Assembly (NCBI GenBank): GCA_045586595.1
Contig: JAZNAQ010000044.1
Location: 1 to 39,614, forward strand
Length of the DNA: 39,614 nt
DNA from: SIG480 sp045586595
GTDB lineage: Bacteria; Bacillota; Clostridia; Oscillospirales; JAAYXM01
Direction: 5' to 3'
Shown here: positions 5,713 to 13,305 of the stretch, in pieces
Position numbering within the stretch: position 1 is the first letter of the stretch
How the letters are laid out: each line of letters opens with the position of its first letter
Translations under genes and position numbers: made by a program
Notes under the pieces: generated by a model
Databases searched by the model: none
The model's input: the letters and a program-made list of their open reading frames with translations, nothing else
What the model was told of the DNA's origin: nothing

Positions 5713-5938
5713 CAATAATATGTCTCTTCCGGAGTTTGCGAAAAGAGCAGGAGTGAAAGCTGATACATTGCGAGCGGCAATGAGGGAGGCTTCAAAGAAA
5801 AACAGACCGTTCCCGCTCGGATATGCCTATTTTACAGGCAAAAGCTGGGTTTACATTATTCCGAGAAAACCTGCCGAATTTTTTCTTTTAAATGGCAGAC
5901 TTCCGGATGATGAAGTGAACCTTGGAACAGATTATTAA
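5705..5938 (+). CDS. Small HTH-like early protein, excisionase-type candidate
   Basis: This protein has about 77 residues. Residues about 5-35 (MSLPEFAKRAGVKADTLRAA) form a likely helix-turn-helix, followed by a short beta hairpin (GYAYFTGKSWVYIIPRKP) as in MerR/Xis-type winged helices. It overlaps the Cro-like stop. Candidate starts are ATG 5696, TTG 5702, TTG 5705 and ATG 5720; GGGAG at 5691-5695 best fits 5702-5705. It could be the excisionase or a second early regulator. Confidence 0.72.
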   Translation: MDNNNMSLPEFAKRAGVKADTLRAAMREASKKNRPFPLGYAYFTGKSWVYIIPRKPAEFFLLNGRLPDDEVNLGTDY

Positions 5939-5948
5939 GGAGGACAAA

Positions 5949-6104
5949 ATGAAAACAATCGAAACCATTCTTGAAATTATTTCTGTTTGTTTTCTTGGAC
6001 TTGGATTTATTGTGGCCGTATCCGGGAAAGCGGGCTTGTGCTTTATGTGCTTTATGATTTTTGCAACGCTTGGCCTTGTCTGCTCAATGCTTGAAGACGA
6101 ATAA
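5949..6104 (+). CDS. Small membrane protein
   Basis: This 51-residue protein has two closely spaced hydrophobic segments (about 8-26 and 29-46, GLCFMCFMIFATLGLVC) and an acidic end. The ATG at 5949 has AAGGAGG 5 nt upstream. It is in the early operon between regulators. No family was recognised; the function is unknown. Confidence 0.72.
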   Translation: MKTIETILEIISVCFLGLGFIVAVSGKAGLCFMCFMIFATLGLVCSMLEDE

Positions 6105-6115
6105 AGGTAATAAAA

Positions 6116-6241
6116 ATGAATTGGAATATTGAAGCACCCTGGGTCGGGAAATCCAAAGAAGATTACTACGATCTTGACGAAGAAGAAACCGAGGAATATG
6201 TTCCGGAATATTACCCGGAATGCGACGCGGATTTTGAATAA
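6116..6241 (+). CDS. Small acidic protein (41 residues)
   Basis: The ATG at 6116 opens 41 codons ending with TAA at 6239-6241. The product is very acidic (EEETEEYVPEYYPE) with a short N-terminal MNWNIEAPWVGK. AAAGGTAAT precedes the start. Its acidic, Tyr-rich composition is like DNA-mimic or anti-regulator peptides, but nothing proves this. It fills the gap between two better-supported early genes. Confidence 0.55.
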   Translation: MNWNIEAPWVGKSKEDYYDLDEEETEEYVPEYYPECDADFE

Positions 6242-6256
6242 TGAAAGGAGAACAAA

Positions 6257-6688
6257 ATGTATTCAGCATTAAGAAAGAGGAAAGGTTTTTCCTGCAAAGA
6301 ACTTGCTGCGATGATGAAAACGGAATTTCCGGTTGCAAATGCCGCGGGGGTAAGCCTTGCAGAAAGACCGCTTGAAAGCGGAATTACTTATACCGCAGAA
6401 GCAAAGAAATTTGTAAAAGAACTTTGCGGATATAAGGATGACAAAAAAGGAAGGAAGGACCAGGCATCGCTTCATTGTTGGCTGCCGGAAGGAACAAAGA
6501 AAGCCTTTATTGAAGCGAAAGCAAAAAGGGGATTTGTTACCGACCACGATTACATAATATTTTTGATTATGCAGGATATCGCAAGAATTAAAAAAGCCGC
6601 CTGTTCTGTTGGCGCAGAGACAAACGGCAAGGAAAATATATGCAATTCAATTATAACCGAAACGGAGGAAATGTCAAATGATTGTTGA
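6257..6688 (+). CDS. Early protein of unknown function
   Basis: This 143-residue protein starts with ATG at 6257 after AAAGGAG. It has a basic N-terminus (SALRKRKGFSCKELAAMMK) that could be a helix-turn-helix, and a middle part CWLPEGTKKAFIEAKAKRGF followed by a helix. The C-terminal 30 residues look disordered. It overlaps the next gene by 11 nt. A DNA-binding early regulator is a guess. Confidence 0.7.
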   Translation: MYSALRKRKGFSCKELAAMMKTEFPVANAAGVSLAERPLESGITYTAEAKKFVKELCGYKDDKKGRKDQASLHCWLPEGTKKAFIEAKAKRGFVTDHDYIIFLIMQDIARIKKAACSVGAETNGKENICNSIITETEEMSNDC

Positions 6689-6989
6689 AGGAAAGAAAAT
6701 CACAGCGTTTGATGCGATGGAAGCGGTGATGCGGCTTTCAGAAACTTATCACAAAAACAAAGCAAAAGAATTTGCAAGCTTCCGTTTCAGCGGAATAACA
6801 GATATAGTTGAGTTTCATTTTGGAAAATTTGAAGGATTTGAATGCGAGATTCATAACACATACTTCGTGTATTTGGACGAGCTTACCTGCGGCGACAGCT
6901 TTTCCGATGTTTTTGAAAAAATAGAAAAAGAACTTGACCGAATGGCGGAAATTGAAAAGGAGAAAAGAAATGAAATTCAGAGCACTTAA
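6678..6989 (+). CDS. Early protein of unknown function
   Basis: This 103-residue protein has an N-terminal helix (about 8-38) and beta strands (FASFRFSGITDIVEFHFGKF and following), ending in a charged helix. It starts at ATG 6678 within the 3' end of the preceding gene and overlaps the Rad52-like gene by 20 nt, so it is translationally coupled to the recombination genes. No domain was recognised. Confidence 0.7.
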   Translation: MIVEGKKITAFDAMEAVMRLSETYHKNKAKEFASFRFSGITDIVEFHFGKFEGFECEIHNTYFVYLDELTCGDSFSDVFEKIEKELDRMAEIEKEKRNEIQST

Positions 6990-7491
6990 AGAAGAAGAAA
7001 TCGAATGCAGAATCGGACAAGTTGCGAAAGATAACAGTTACATCTGCCTTTTGCTTTACAAAGACCAGAGAACAGACGCAAACGTTCTTGATGAAACCGT
7101 CGGCAACGAAAACTGGCAGGACAAATATTACGAAGTTAAAGGAAACCTTTATTGTTCCGTCGGTATTAAGTGCGGCGGCGAATGGGTCTGGAAAGACAAT
7201 TGCGGAACTGAAAGCAACACCGAAGCAGAAAAAGGCGAAGCGAGCGATGCTTTTAAACGAGCTTGTTTTAACTGGGGTATCGGCAGAGAACTTTATACTT
7301 CGCCCTTTATTTACATTCCGCAGGTTGCAAAACAGGACGGAAAAGAAAACTACGAAATCGGAAAGAACGGAAAACCGCAGGGCGATTTTGTTGTAACTTA
7401 CATTAAAACCGAAAACGGAAAAATCACCGGTCTTAACATTGAAAATAAAAAGAAACACAGAACCGTTTTTGCTTGGGGGAAAATTGAATGA
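6970..7491 (+). CDS. Rad52/22-like single-strand annealing protein
   Basis: This 173-residue protein has the core seen in phage Rad52-like annealing proteins: ECRIGQVAKDN, YKDQRTDANVLDETVG with ENWQ, the strand NLYCSVGIKCGGEWVWK, then GTESNTEAEKGEASDAFKRA and FNWGIGRELYTSPF. It would anneal single strands during recombination-dependent replication and repair, working with the SSB at 8820. The start is ATG 6970 with AAAGGAG upstream (the frame is open further upstream but without a ribosome site). The family call comes from motif memory. Confidence 0.82.
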   Translation: MKFRALKEEEIECRIGQVAKDNSYICLLLYKDQRTDANVLDETVGNENWQDKYYEVKGNLYCSVGIKCGGEWVWKDNCGTESNTEAEKGEASDAFKRACFNWGIGRELYTSPFIYIPQVAKQDGKENYEIGKNGKPQGDFVVTYIKTENGKITGLNIENKKKHRTVFAWGKIE

Positions 7492-8030
7492 GCACCGAAT
7501 TTGTTTTTGAAAAAGCAACGATGAATTCAAATGATCACGGCGTTTACCTTTGCATAAAACTTCCTTTTGAAGCAAGACAGCCCGCACGCGATTTTGTAAC
7601 AAGCCTTAAAGAAGAAACAAAATACACGGCAGTGTTTAAAGAACAAAAAACAAAAAGAAGCCTTGACCAGAACGGCTATTTTTGGGTTTTGTGCGGTCAG
7701 CTTTCTGCGGTGCTTAAAATCCCGCCAAAAGACCTTTACCGCGAATATATAAAAGATATCGGCGGCAACTTTGAAATCACTCCTATAAAGGCAGAAGCCG
7801 TTAAACGGTGGATAGAAATTTGGGAAGCAAAAGGCATTGGATTTGTTGCCGAAGATTTGGGCGAAAGCAAACTTCTTGGATATCACAATGTCCAAAATTA
7901 TTACGGAAGCTCGACTTATGACAAAGCACAGATGGGAAGACTTCTTGACCTTATAATTGCGGACTGTGACGAAAACGGAATAGTAACGCTTACTCCGGAA
8001 GAAATAGCAAAACTTGGGGAAGAGGGATAA
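7488..8030 (+). CDS. NinB-like recombination protein
   Basis: This 180-residue protein overlaps the annealing protein by 4 nt (ATGA). Residues about 50-170 fit the NinB/Orf family: KTKRSLDQNGYFWVLCGQLS, then IPPKDLYREYIKDIGG, a middle EIWEAKGIGF, and a C-terminal helix MGRLLDLIIADCDENG. Lambda NinB/Orf binds single-stranded DNA and SSB and helps load recombinases. Its place between the Rad52-like protein and the replication genes supports that role. Confidence 0.8.
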   Translation: MSTEFVFEKATMNSNDHGVYLCIKLPFEARQPARDFVTSLKEETKYTAVFKEQKTKRSLDQNGYFWVLCGQLSAVLKIPPKDLYREYIKDIGGNFEITPIKAEAVKRWIEIWEAKGIGFVAEDLGESKLLGYHNVQNYYGSSTYDKAQMGRLLDLIIADCDENGIVTLTPEEIAKLGEEG

Positions 8031-8032
8031 GA

Positions 8033-8566
8033 ATGGCAATTTACAGACAAATATATATGACATTCTGGACTGATCCCAAAGTTACGGATGATTTTACGCC
8101 GGAAGACAAATATTTTTATCTTTATCTTCTTACAAATCCGCACACTACGATTTGCGGTTGTTACGAAATATCCGTTAAACAGGCAAGAGACGAAACCGGA
8201 TATAACGAAGACACGATAACAAGGCTTTTAAACAGAATGGACGGGACGCATAAAATAATTCGATATTTTCCCGAAACAAAAGAAGTGCTGCTTCTTAACT
8301 GGCACAAATATAATTGGAACAAATCGCCAAAGGTTATGAAAGCAATTGCTTCGGATTTAAGGAAAATAAAATCGGAAGAAGCAAAACAAATCATTATCGG
8401 CATTATCAAGAAAGAAAAATATCCTATTGATACCGTATCTATACCGTATGGATACCCTATGGATACAACTGTTACTGATACTGTTACTGATGCTGTTACT
8501 GACAGACCTTCGTTTGATCTAAAGGCTTTGGAAAGAGAAATGCGGAAGGCAGACGGTGTTATATGA
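8033..8566 (+). CDS. Replication-initiator-like winged-helix protein
   Basis: This 177-residue protein starts at ATG 8033. Its N-terminal 85 residues (FWTDPKVTDDFTPEDKYFY, CGCYEISVKQARDETGYNED) form a DnaD/replisome-organiser-like winged helix. A conserved patch LLLNWHKYNWNKSPK follows. The tail has a short threonine-rich repeat (TVTDTVTDAVTD, encoded by 12-nt units near 8467-8503). It likely binds the phage origin and recruits the host replisome; no phage helicase gene is visible. Confidence 0.75.
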   Translation: MAIYRQIYMTFWTDPKVTDDFTPEDKYFYLYLLTNPHTTICGCYEISVKQARDETGYNEDTITRLLNRMDGTHKIIRYFPETKEVLLLNWHKYNWNKSPKVMKAIASDLRKIKSEEAKQIIIGIIKKEKYPIDTVSIPYGYPMDTTVTDTVTDAVTDRPSFDLKALEREMRKADGVI

Positions 8567-8823
8567 GAAGATGTTTTCTTTGCGGTTCAACACAATGGAT
8601 AGAACGGCATCACGTTTTTGGCGGAGCTTGCCGGAAACTATCCGAAAAATACGGACTTGTGGTTGACCTTTGCCATTATTGCCACAATGAACCGCCAAAC
8701 GGCGTTCACTTTAACAAAGAAGTCAGAGAAAGGCTTCAAGCACAATATCAGCAGGCGGCTATGGACAGATACGGCTGGACTGTTGAAGAATTTATTGAAA
8801 AATTTGGGAGGAACTATCTATGA
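8563..8823 (+). CDS. HNH-like zinc-binding protein
   Basis: This 86-residue protein has CFLCG at the start, then ERHHVFGG, then LCHYCHNEPPNGVHF. These Cys pairs and the double His are the pattern of a small HNH or NinG-like nuclease domain. The C-terminus ends FGRNYL. It overlaps both neighbours by 4 nt. Placed between the replication protein and SSB, it probably acts in recombination or repair. Catalytic activity is not proven, since the final HNH residues are not certain. Confidence 0.75.
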   Translation: MRRCFLCGSTQWIERHHVFGGACRKLSEKYGLVVDLCHYCHNEPPNGVHFNKEVRERLQAQYQQAAMDRYGWTVEEFIEKFGRNYL

Positions 8824-9218
8824 ACAAAGTAACACTTATCGGCAGATTTGCCGCAGATCCCGAACTTAAACAGACCGGCAGCGGAATTGCAGTAACAAGC
8901 TTTACTGTTGCGGTCGACAGAGCTTATTCCAAAGGAAACGACCGCCAGACCGACTGGCTTGACATTGTTGCATGGAGAAACACCGCAGAATTTATCTGCA
9001 AGCACTTTTCCAAAGGCGACAGCATTGTTATTGAGGGAACCATCCAAACAAGAAACTGGGAAGATAAAAACGGACAGAAACGCAAAGCTGTGGAGATCGT
9101 AGCGGACAATGTTGAATTTGTTCCGAGAACAAAGACAGAGCAGAAACCGGAACACGAATGTGTTGCTGACGATGCCGATGATTTTACTGAAATGGAAGAC
9201 CTTCCGTGGGAGAACTGA
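8820..9218 (+). CDS. ssb: Single-stranded DNA-binding protein
   Basis: This 132-residue SSB has an OB fold in residues 1-105 (MNKVTLIGRFAADPELKQT, DWLDIVAWRNTAEF, FSKGDSIVIEGTIQTRNWED). A short flexible linker leads to the acidic tip EMEDLPWEN, which recruits partner proteins. Phage SSBs of this size usually work as tetramers. It is coupled by a 4-nt overlap to the HNH-like gene and by a 1-nt overlap (TGATG) to the nuclease-like gene. Confidence 0.97.
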   Translation: MNKVTLIGRFAADPELKQTGSGIAVTSFTVAVDRAYSKGNDRQTDWLDIVAWRNTAEFICKHFSKGDSIVIEGTIQTRNWEDKNGQKRKAVEIVADNVEFVPRTKTEQKPEHECVADDADDFTEMEDLPWEN

Positions 9219-9577
9219 TGAACAAGTATAAAAATAAAAAAATTGAAATTGACGGATTTGTTTTTGACAGCAAGGCGGAAGCACTAAGATGGCAGCAGCT
9301 TAAGCTCCTTGAAAGAGTGGGGCAAATAGGAAATCTTCGCCGACAGGTAAAATACGTTCTTATCCCTGCACAGAAAATAGACGGCAAAACCGTTGAAAGA
9401 GAATGTTCCTATTACGCAGATTTTTGTTACTTCCGCAACGGCGAACTTATCGCCGAAGATGTGAAAGGATATCGCAAAGGGCAGGCTTATCAGCTATTTG
9501 CAATAAAAAGAAAGCTGATGCTCGAAAAATACGGTATTCGCGTAAAAGAAATTACAAAGGCGGAAATATGGAAGTAA
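9218..9577 (+). CDS. DUF1064 family, PD-(D/E)XK nuclease-like protein
   Basis: This 119-residue protein carries the DUF1064 pattern: FDSKAEALRWQQLKLLER, the strand YYADFCYF, and EDVKGY followed by AYQLFAIKRKLM. The E near residue 20, the D in YADF and E-x-K in EDVK match the order of PD-(D/E)XK nuclease active sites, so a resolvase-like or structure-specific nuclease is plausible. ATG at 9218 overlaps the SSB stop by one base. The function is inferred from fold. Confidence 0.8.
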   Translation: MNKYKNKKIEIDGFVFDSKAEALRWQQLKLLERVGQIGNLRRQVKYVLIPAQKIDGKTVERECSYYADFCYFRNGELIAEDVKGYRKGQAYQLFAIKRKLMLEKYGIRVKEITKAEIWK

Positions 9578-9807
9578 GAATTACCGAAAGAAAATGCCCG
9601 TGCAGTAAAGATTGTCCGGACAGAAACGCACATTGTCACATGAAAGGAAAATGCCCTCACGGTTTTGACGAATGGGCAGAGGAACATGAAATTTATAAAC
9701 AACAAATAAAAGAAGTAAAAAAAGCAGATGTTCCAAAATGGACAAAGGCACAGGAAACAAGACATTTTAACTGGGTCAAATACGGGCAGGGAAATTCTAA
9801 AAAGTAA
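9568..9807 (+). CDS. Cys-rich zinc-finger-like protein
   Basis: This 79-residue protein has a cysteine cluster CPCSKDCPDRNAHCHMKGKC in its N-terminal third, likely binding zinc, followed by a charged helix (EWAEEHEIYKQQIKEVKKA). The ATG at 9568 lies inside the end of the preceding gene. A nucleic-acid-binding accessory role is possible. No family name is known to me. Confidence 0.72.
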   Translation: MEVRITERKCPCSKDCPDRNAHCHMKGKCPHGFDEWAEEHEIYKQQIKEVKKADVPKWTKAQETRHFNWVKYGQGNSKK

Positions 9808-9817
9808 AGGAGATTAT

Positions 9818-10147
9818 ATGGAAACACTTAAAAAAGTTTTGACAGTAATTTTGAGCATCACAATTGTTCTTGCATTATGTTTTTTAATTCTTTGCGGCTG
9901 CGTGAAAATAGGAATGAGCATCTTTGGAACGGAGGCTTTTGGAGCGGAACTCCCAAGCATTGAAGAACCTTGCGGAATGAGCACGGAAGAATTTGAAAGC
10001 GTGCTCAAAGGGGAGTTTAAACAATACGCACAGGAGTTTTTACACGCGGAGGAGGATTATCAAATCAACATAGGAAAGATATGGTGCCCGGACGGAGGAG
10101 AATGGGTAAGACTTGTGACAGGAATTTACGGGGGAATGATAAAATGA
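9818..10147 (+). CDS. Membrane-anchored early protein
   Basis: This 109-residue protein has one N-terminal hydrophobic segment (about 6-30, VLTVILSITIVLALCFLIL) followed by a soluble acidic domain (35-109). It may be a signal-anchor or, with CGC near residue 28-30, a weak lipobox-like site. The ATG at 9818 has AAAGGAG upstream. It overlaps the repeat protein by 4 nt. The function is unknown. Confidence 0.7.
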   Translation: METLKKVLTVILSITIVLALCFLILCGCVKIGMSIFGTEAFGAELPSIEEPCGMSTEEFESVLKGEFKQYAQEFLHAEEDYQINIGKIWCPDGGEWVRLVTGIYGGMIK

Positions 10148-11061
10148 AAACTTTTGAAACTACCAAAGAAAAAGCAGGAGAATTCATCTGCGAAGGATAT
10201 AAGGCTATTAAGTGGGACAGCTCCACAATGGGAAACAATAAATTTCGTTACGGGTCAGAAGGCGAAAACCTTATAGGTAAGTTTTTTAGCGTTGACGGAA
10301 AAATTGAAGAATGTAAATGGGGACTTCATTTCAGCAAAGACCCGGCACATGTTTTCCATTTTTACGAGGTTTTGGGATATAACCGTTATTTCAAAATCAA
10401 GGCTTATGACAAGGTTATTGATACAAAAGACGGTGACAAATCCGTTGCACAAACAATAGAGTTTGTTGAAGAATACGACTTTATGGAATTTATTAAAATT
10501 ATCAAAGGTTATGACCGAAGCAAAAACGGCAACAACTGCTCGGACGGCAACAACTGCTCGAACGGCAACAACTGCTCGGACGGCAACAACTGCTCGGACG
10601 GCAACAACTGCTCGAACGGCAACAACCACTCGGACGGCAACAACTACTCGAACGGCAACAACTGCTCGAACGGCAACAACCACTCGAACGGCAACAACTA
10701 CTCGGACGGCATATCGGATTGTTACGGTCTTAAAAATTGCAAAGGGGCATACAAAAGCGCATTTTGTTTTAACAAAAACGGAATTGCAAATCAGCTTTTC
10801 AACAAAGAATGTTCCGAAGAAAGATGTGCGGAAGTTATAAACGAAATCAAAAGTTTTGGCTTTGCTCCGAAATGGCACAACATTTATGAACTTAAAGGAA
10901 ACGAAGCTTGGTGGAAAGTCTGTTTTCCGAAAATTATGGAAACAACCGCAAAAGAAGCCTGGGCCAAAATGCCGGAAGAAATGTTTGAATATATAAAATC
11001 TCTTCCGGAATTTGACGAAGAAGTTTTTAAGGAAATTACAGAAGGTGAAAGCAATGGCTGA
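10144..11061 (+). CDS. Hexapeptide-repeat phage protein (GNNxSx repeats)
   Basis: This 305-residue protein has an N-terminal domain (about 1-125, GEGxLIGKFFSVDG-like beta region with KWGLHFSKDPAHVF), then ten perfect-length six-residue repeats GNN(C/H/Y)S(D/N) (residues 129-188), then a conserved C-terminal domain (DCYGLKNCKGAYKSAFCF, later KWHNIYEL). From memory, gut phages carry relatives with GVNxSx repeats of the same period, sometimes labelled DUF7666. The repeat could form a regular solenoid like pentapeptide or antifreeze-type helices. The function is unknown. Confidence 0.82.
   Translation: MKTFETTKEKAGEFICEGYKAIKWDSSTMGNNKFRYGSEGENLIGKFFSVDGKIEECKWGLHFSKDPAHVFHFYEVLGYNRYFKIKAYDKVIDTKDGDKSVAQTIEFVEEYDFMEFIKIIKGYDRSKNGNNCSDGNNCSNGNNCSDGNNCSDGNNCSNGNNHSDGNNYSNGNNCSNGNNHSNGNNYSDGISDCYGLKNCKGAYKSAFCFNKNGIANQLFNKECSEERCAEVINEIKSFGFAPKWHNIYELKGNEAWWKVCFPKIMETTAKEAWAKMPEEMFEYIKSLPEFDEEVFKEITEGESNG
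10528..10707 (+). repeat. Ten in-frame 18-bp tandem repeats
   Basis: The unit GGCAACAACTGCTCGGAC is repeated ten times without indels. Differences occur only at codon 4 (TGC, TAC, CAC) and codon 6 (GAC, AAC); the other four codons are identical in every unit, including third positions. Such near-identity means recent expansion by slippage or unequal exchange, with changes limited to residues that point to variable positions of a solenoid. Confidence 0.95.
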
Positions 11062-11428
11062 CAAGAGAATCAAAATAAGCCCGAACCCTGTTAAAGCATA
11101 TTATCAAGGAAAGGCGGAAGGAGAGAAATACGCACACGCGGCGGATATCCACAGAGGAATAAATCTTGCTTATGCGTATTTGCTTCTGGCAATGGCATAC
11201 ACAAACGAAAAGGACGACGGAACGGTTTATCTTTCAAAGCCAAAATTTAGAGAATTTTACACAAATTTTGCAAAGAATCTGCAGACTTTTGTTAACGACA
11301 GTATTGAAGGAGAACCGGGAATTGACACTTACGATATCGCAGACCTTTATGTAGGACACGATTCTTTTATTAGAGATAGATATGGACTTCCGAAGAAAAA
11401 CTATGACGGAAAGGATGAGGTTATTTGA
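11054..11428 (+). CDS. Phage protein of unknown function
   Basis: This 124-residue, mainly helical protein (AEGEKYAHAADIHRGINLAY, then FREFYTNFAKNLQTFVNDSI) has no recognised motif. It starts with ATG at 11054 (GAAGGTGAAAGC upstream), 8 nt inside the repeat-protein gene, and overlaps the dUTPase start by 4 nt. The tight packing puts it in the same operon as nucleotide metabolism. Confidence 0.72.
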   Translation: MADKRIKISPNPVKAYYQGKAEGEKYAHAADIHRGINLAYAYLLLAMAYTNEKDDGTVYLSKPKFREFYTNFAKNLQTFVNDSIEGEPGIDTYDIADLYVGHDSFIRDRYGLPKKNYDGKDEVI

Positions 11429-11835
11429 AAGTAAAAATAGACAAGGGAGCAAAGCTCCCCATCAGAGCGCACGAAACGGACGCGGGATATGATTTGTTTG
11501 CAATGAGGAACACATACGTTATGCCGCACGGCAGAGTTACCGCCGATACAGGAGTACATTGCGAAATCCCGGCGGGATATTTCGGCGACATCAGACCAAA
11601 GAGCGGACTTCTTTTTAAACACGACATTTTTACCGCGGGGACGGTTGACAGCGGTTACACCGGAAGCATAAGGGTGAGAATAATCAACTTTGGGAGCGAG
11701 CCTTATGAGTTTAAGAAGGGCGACAAAATCGCACAGATGGTAATTATCCCTTGTCTTACTCCGGAGCTTGTTGTGGTGGATGAACTTGACGAAACCGACA
11801 GAGGAAGCGGAGGTTTCGGCAGCACAGGAAAGTGA
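11425..11835 (+). CDS. dut: dUTP diphosphatase (dUTPase), trimeric type
   Basis: This 136-residue enzyme hydrolyses dUTP to dUMP and pyrophosphate, limiting uracil in phage DNA. All five dUTPase motifs are present in order: AGYDLFA, RPKSGLLFKH, GTVDSGYTGSIRV, GDKIAQMVI and the C-terminal RGSGGFGSTG. The catalytic Asp is in GTVDSGY. The start is TTG at 11425, overlapping the previous stop (TTGA). The length is typical of trimeric dUTPases. Confidence 0.95.
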   Translation: MKVKIDKGAKLPIRAHETDAGYDLFAMRNTYVMPHGRVTADTGVHCEIPAGYFGDIRPKSGLLFKHDIFTAGTVDSGYTGSIRVRIINFGSEPYEFKKGDKIAQMVIIPCLTPELVVVDELDETDRGSGGFGSTGK

Positions 11836-11841
11836 TTTTTG

Positions 11842-12252
11842 ATGAACACAAGAAAAATCAAACTTGACCAGTACGGTATCAGCAAAGCGGCTTATGACGA
11901 ATTACACAGTTTTTGTTTGCAATACGACGAAAAGCTTGCAAGACTCAACGACGCTTACAGTCTTAAATCCCCAAATCTTTCGGGAATGCCGCACGGATCG
12001 GGAATTTCCGACCCGACGGCAAGAGCGGCGGAACTTTGCGAAAAATATAAAGAAGACATTGAACTTATTGAAAAAACCGCAAAGGAAATTGACCCAGAGC
12101 TTGCACCGTTTATTATAAAAAACGTCACTTCCGACAAATGCCCGCCATGGGTTTTAAAAACAAGGTACGGAATGGAAGCAGGGGAAAAACAGTTCAACCA
12201 AAAACGCAGGCAGTTTTATTATTTGCTTGCACTGAAAAAACATATCATATAG
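11842..12252 (+). CDS. Conserved phage helical protein, ArpU/RinA-like late regulator candidate
   Basis: This 136-residue protein starts at ATG 11842. Residues 1-30 and 35-90 are helical; the C-terminal motif KCPPWVLKTRYGMEAGEKQF followed by RRRQFYYLLALKK has the shape of a sigma-region-4-like HTH. Similar proteins are common at the end of early operons in gut siphophages, where they may switch on late genes (ArpU/RinA type). The position before packaging genes fits; the assignment is tentative. Confidence 0.72.
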   Translation: MNTRKIKLDQYGISKAAYDELHSFCLQYDEKLARLNDAYSLKSPNLSGMPHGSGISDPTARAAELCEKYKEDIELIEKTAKEIDPELAPFIIKNVTSDKCPPWVLKTRYGMEAGEKQFNQKRRQFYYLLALKKHII

Positions 12253-12263
12253 GAGTTTTTAAA

Positions 12264-12515
12264 ATGGGTACACAAATGATGGATGCGTTTCTTAAAAACG
12301 CAAAAGAAAATCCTTTCGGATATAGTCCGCAGGCATTGAAGCTTGCTCTTGAAGCGGAAGAAAAAGGGATTCATCCTTGCAAAAAATGCACTTGCTGCGA
12401 AGCCCCGGATTTTTGTTCAAAAATGACCTGCATTGCATGGTTTAGATGGTTTCAAAAGCATTGGCATGATATTCAGAAAGCGGGAGAGGCGATGAAAGGA
12501 CAAAAAATAAATTGA
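12264..12515 (+). CDS. Small Cys-rich protein
   Basis: This 83-residue protein is translated from ATG 12264 with AGGAG 8 nt upstream; an upstream extension lies inside another gene and has no ribosome site. A cysteine cluster CKKCTCCEAPDFCSKMTC near residues 38-56 probably binds metal. The tail is Trp- and His-rich (WFRWFQKHWHD). The function is unknown. Confidence 0.7.
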   Translation: MGTQMMDAFLKNAKENPFGYSPQALKLALEAEEKGIHPCKKCTCCEAPDFCSKMTCIAWFRWFQKHWHDIQKAGEAMKGQKIN

Positions 12516-12593
12516 TGAATTTTGCAAAAATTGTAGTTACAAAAGAAAACCGATGCTTCAGAAATTCGGTATCAAAATAAAGGAGACTTAAAC

Positions 12594-12743
12594 ATGGTGA
12601 TTGATTGCATTTTAATTTTAATTATAATCGTTTGCTGCCTTGTTATTACAACGCAGAATTCAATAATTGAAAAACAAAACAAGCTTTTGAAAGAAGCCGC
12701 GCCGGTTATTGCACATTTTTACAATGAGAGGGAAAAGAAATGA
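12594..12743 (+). CDS. Small membrane protein (49 residues)
   Basis: An ATG at 12594 with AAAGGAGA 7-8 nt upstream opens 49 codons. The product begins with a strongly hydrophobic segment (2-20, ILILIIIVCCLVIT) followed by a short charged tail. TGA at 12741-12743 overlaps the next ATG. It is probably a single-span inner-membrane peptide; its role is unknown, possibly with the neighbouring membrane protein. Confidence 0.65.
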   Translation: MVIDCILILIIIVCCLVITTQNSIIEKQNKLLKEAAPVIAHFYNEREKK

Positions 12744-13300
12744 CTTCAGGAGTTTCGATGATGATAGTAGGTGTGTATATCATGCTATACGGTCAGCTTC
12801 GGGCAATCGTTCCGTTTGAATATATCGGACTTATTATGGCAACGATAGGCTATTTTGTGCAGTGCCATTATGAGGACGGCTATAAATATAGGCTTGAAAG
12901 GATCGAAAAGAAATTGGATAAATTCGATATAGTAATGAAACTTTTTAAGTGTTTTCCGGGAAGCACTATAAATTCTCTTGGAGAGTTTATTGCGGAAAAA
13001 TCCGCAAACGAGTATTTCAACCTTGAAAAATGCAAAGACGAACTCGAAGTAAAATGCGAGGTTTTAGAATGGCTTTCAAGAGGAGCCTGCAAGTCAACCC
13101 CTTTTCAAAGTGAGTGGAGAAATAAAAAATATCATAATTTTATGCGTTCGGGAATAAATGAATTTTTGGGAACAAATTTTTCCGAGGACGATATGTACGA
13201 AATTTATACATATATAGGAAATCAAGTGAATAGAAAGCTCACTCTTGAATTTATCATAAACGATTATGATTTATCTCTGCTCAGAAGAAAGAAGGAATAG
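12740..13300 (+). CDS. Membrane protein with soluble C-terminal domain
   Basis: This 186-residue protein has two hydrophobic segments at the start (about 5-20 and 27-43) and then a soluble helical domain with a coiled-coil-like stretch (YRLERIEKKLDKFDIVMK). The middle motif RGACKSTPFQSEWRNKKYHN and the helix after it have no known match. It starts at ATG 12740 overlapping the preceding stop, so the two membrane genes are coupled. Confidence 0.72.
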   Translation: MTSGVSMMIVGVYIMLYGQLRAIVPFEYIGLIMATIGYFVQCHYEDGYKYRLERIEKKLDKFDIVMKLFKCFPGSTINSLGEFIAEKSANEYFNLEKCKDELEVKCEVLEWLSRGACKSTPFQSEWRNKKYHNFMRSGINEFLGTNFSEDDMYEIYTYIGNQVNRKLTLEFIINDYDLSLLRRKKE

Positions 13301-13305
13301 CAAAA

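Noticed and set aside
7022..7396. 124-codon +1-frame ORF inside the Rad52-like gene
   Set aside because: Lys/Thr-rich product without recognisable motifs, no ribosome site; unlike the methyltransferase overprint it recalls no known protein family.
10528..10707. CRISPR-like array
   Set aside because: The units are contiguous, in frame and have no spacers; no cas genes are present.
10255..11073. Frames rich in VVAVR or TATTAR repeats over the hexapeptide protein
   Set aside because: They are other-frame readings of the 18-bp tandem repeat; the GNNxSx frame has the ribosome site and sensible flanking domains.
12515..12580. 21-codon ORF overlapping the end of the Cys-rich gene
   Set aside because: Very short, with a poorly spaced ribosome site and no recognisable content; treated as leader of the next gene.
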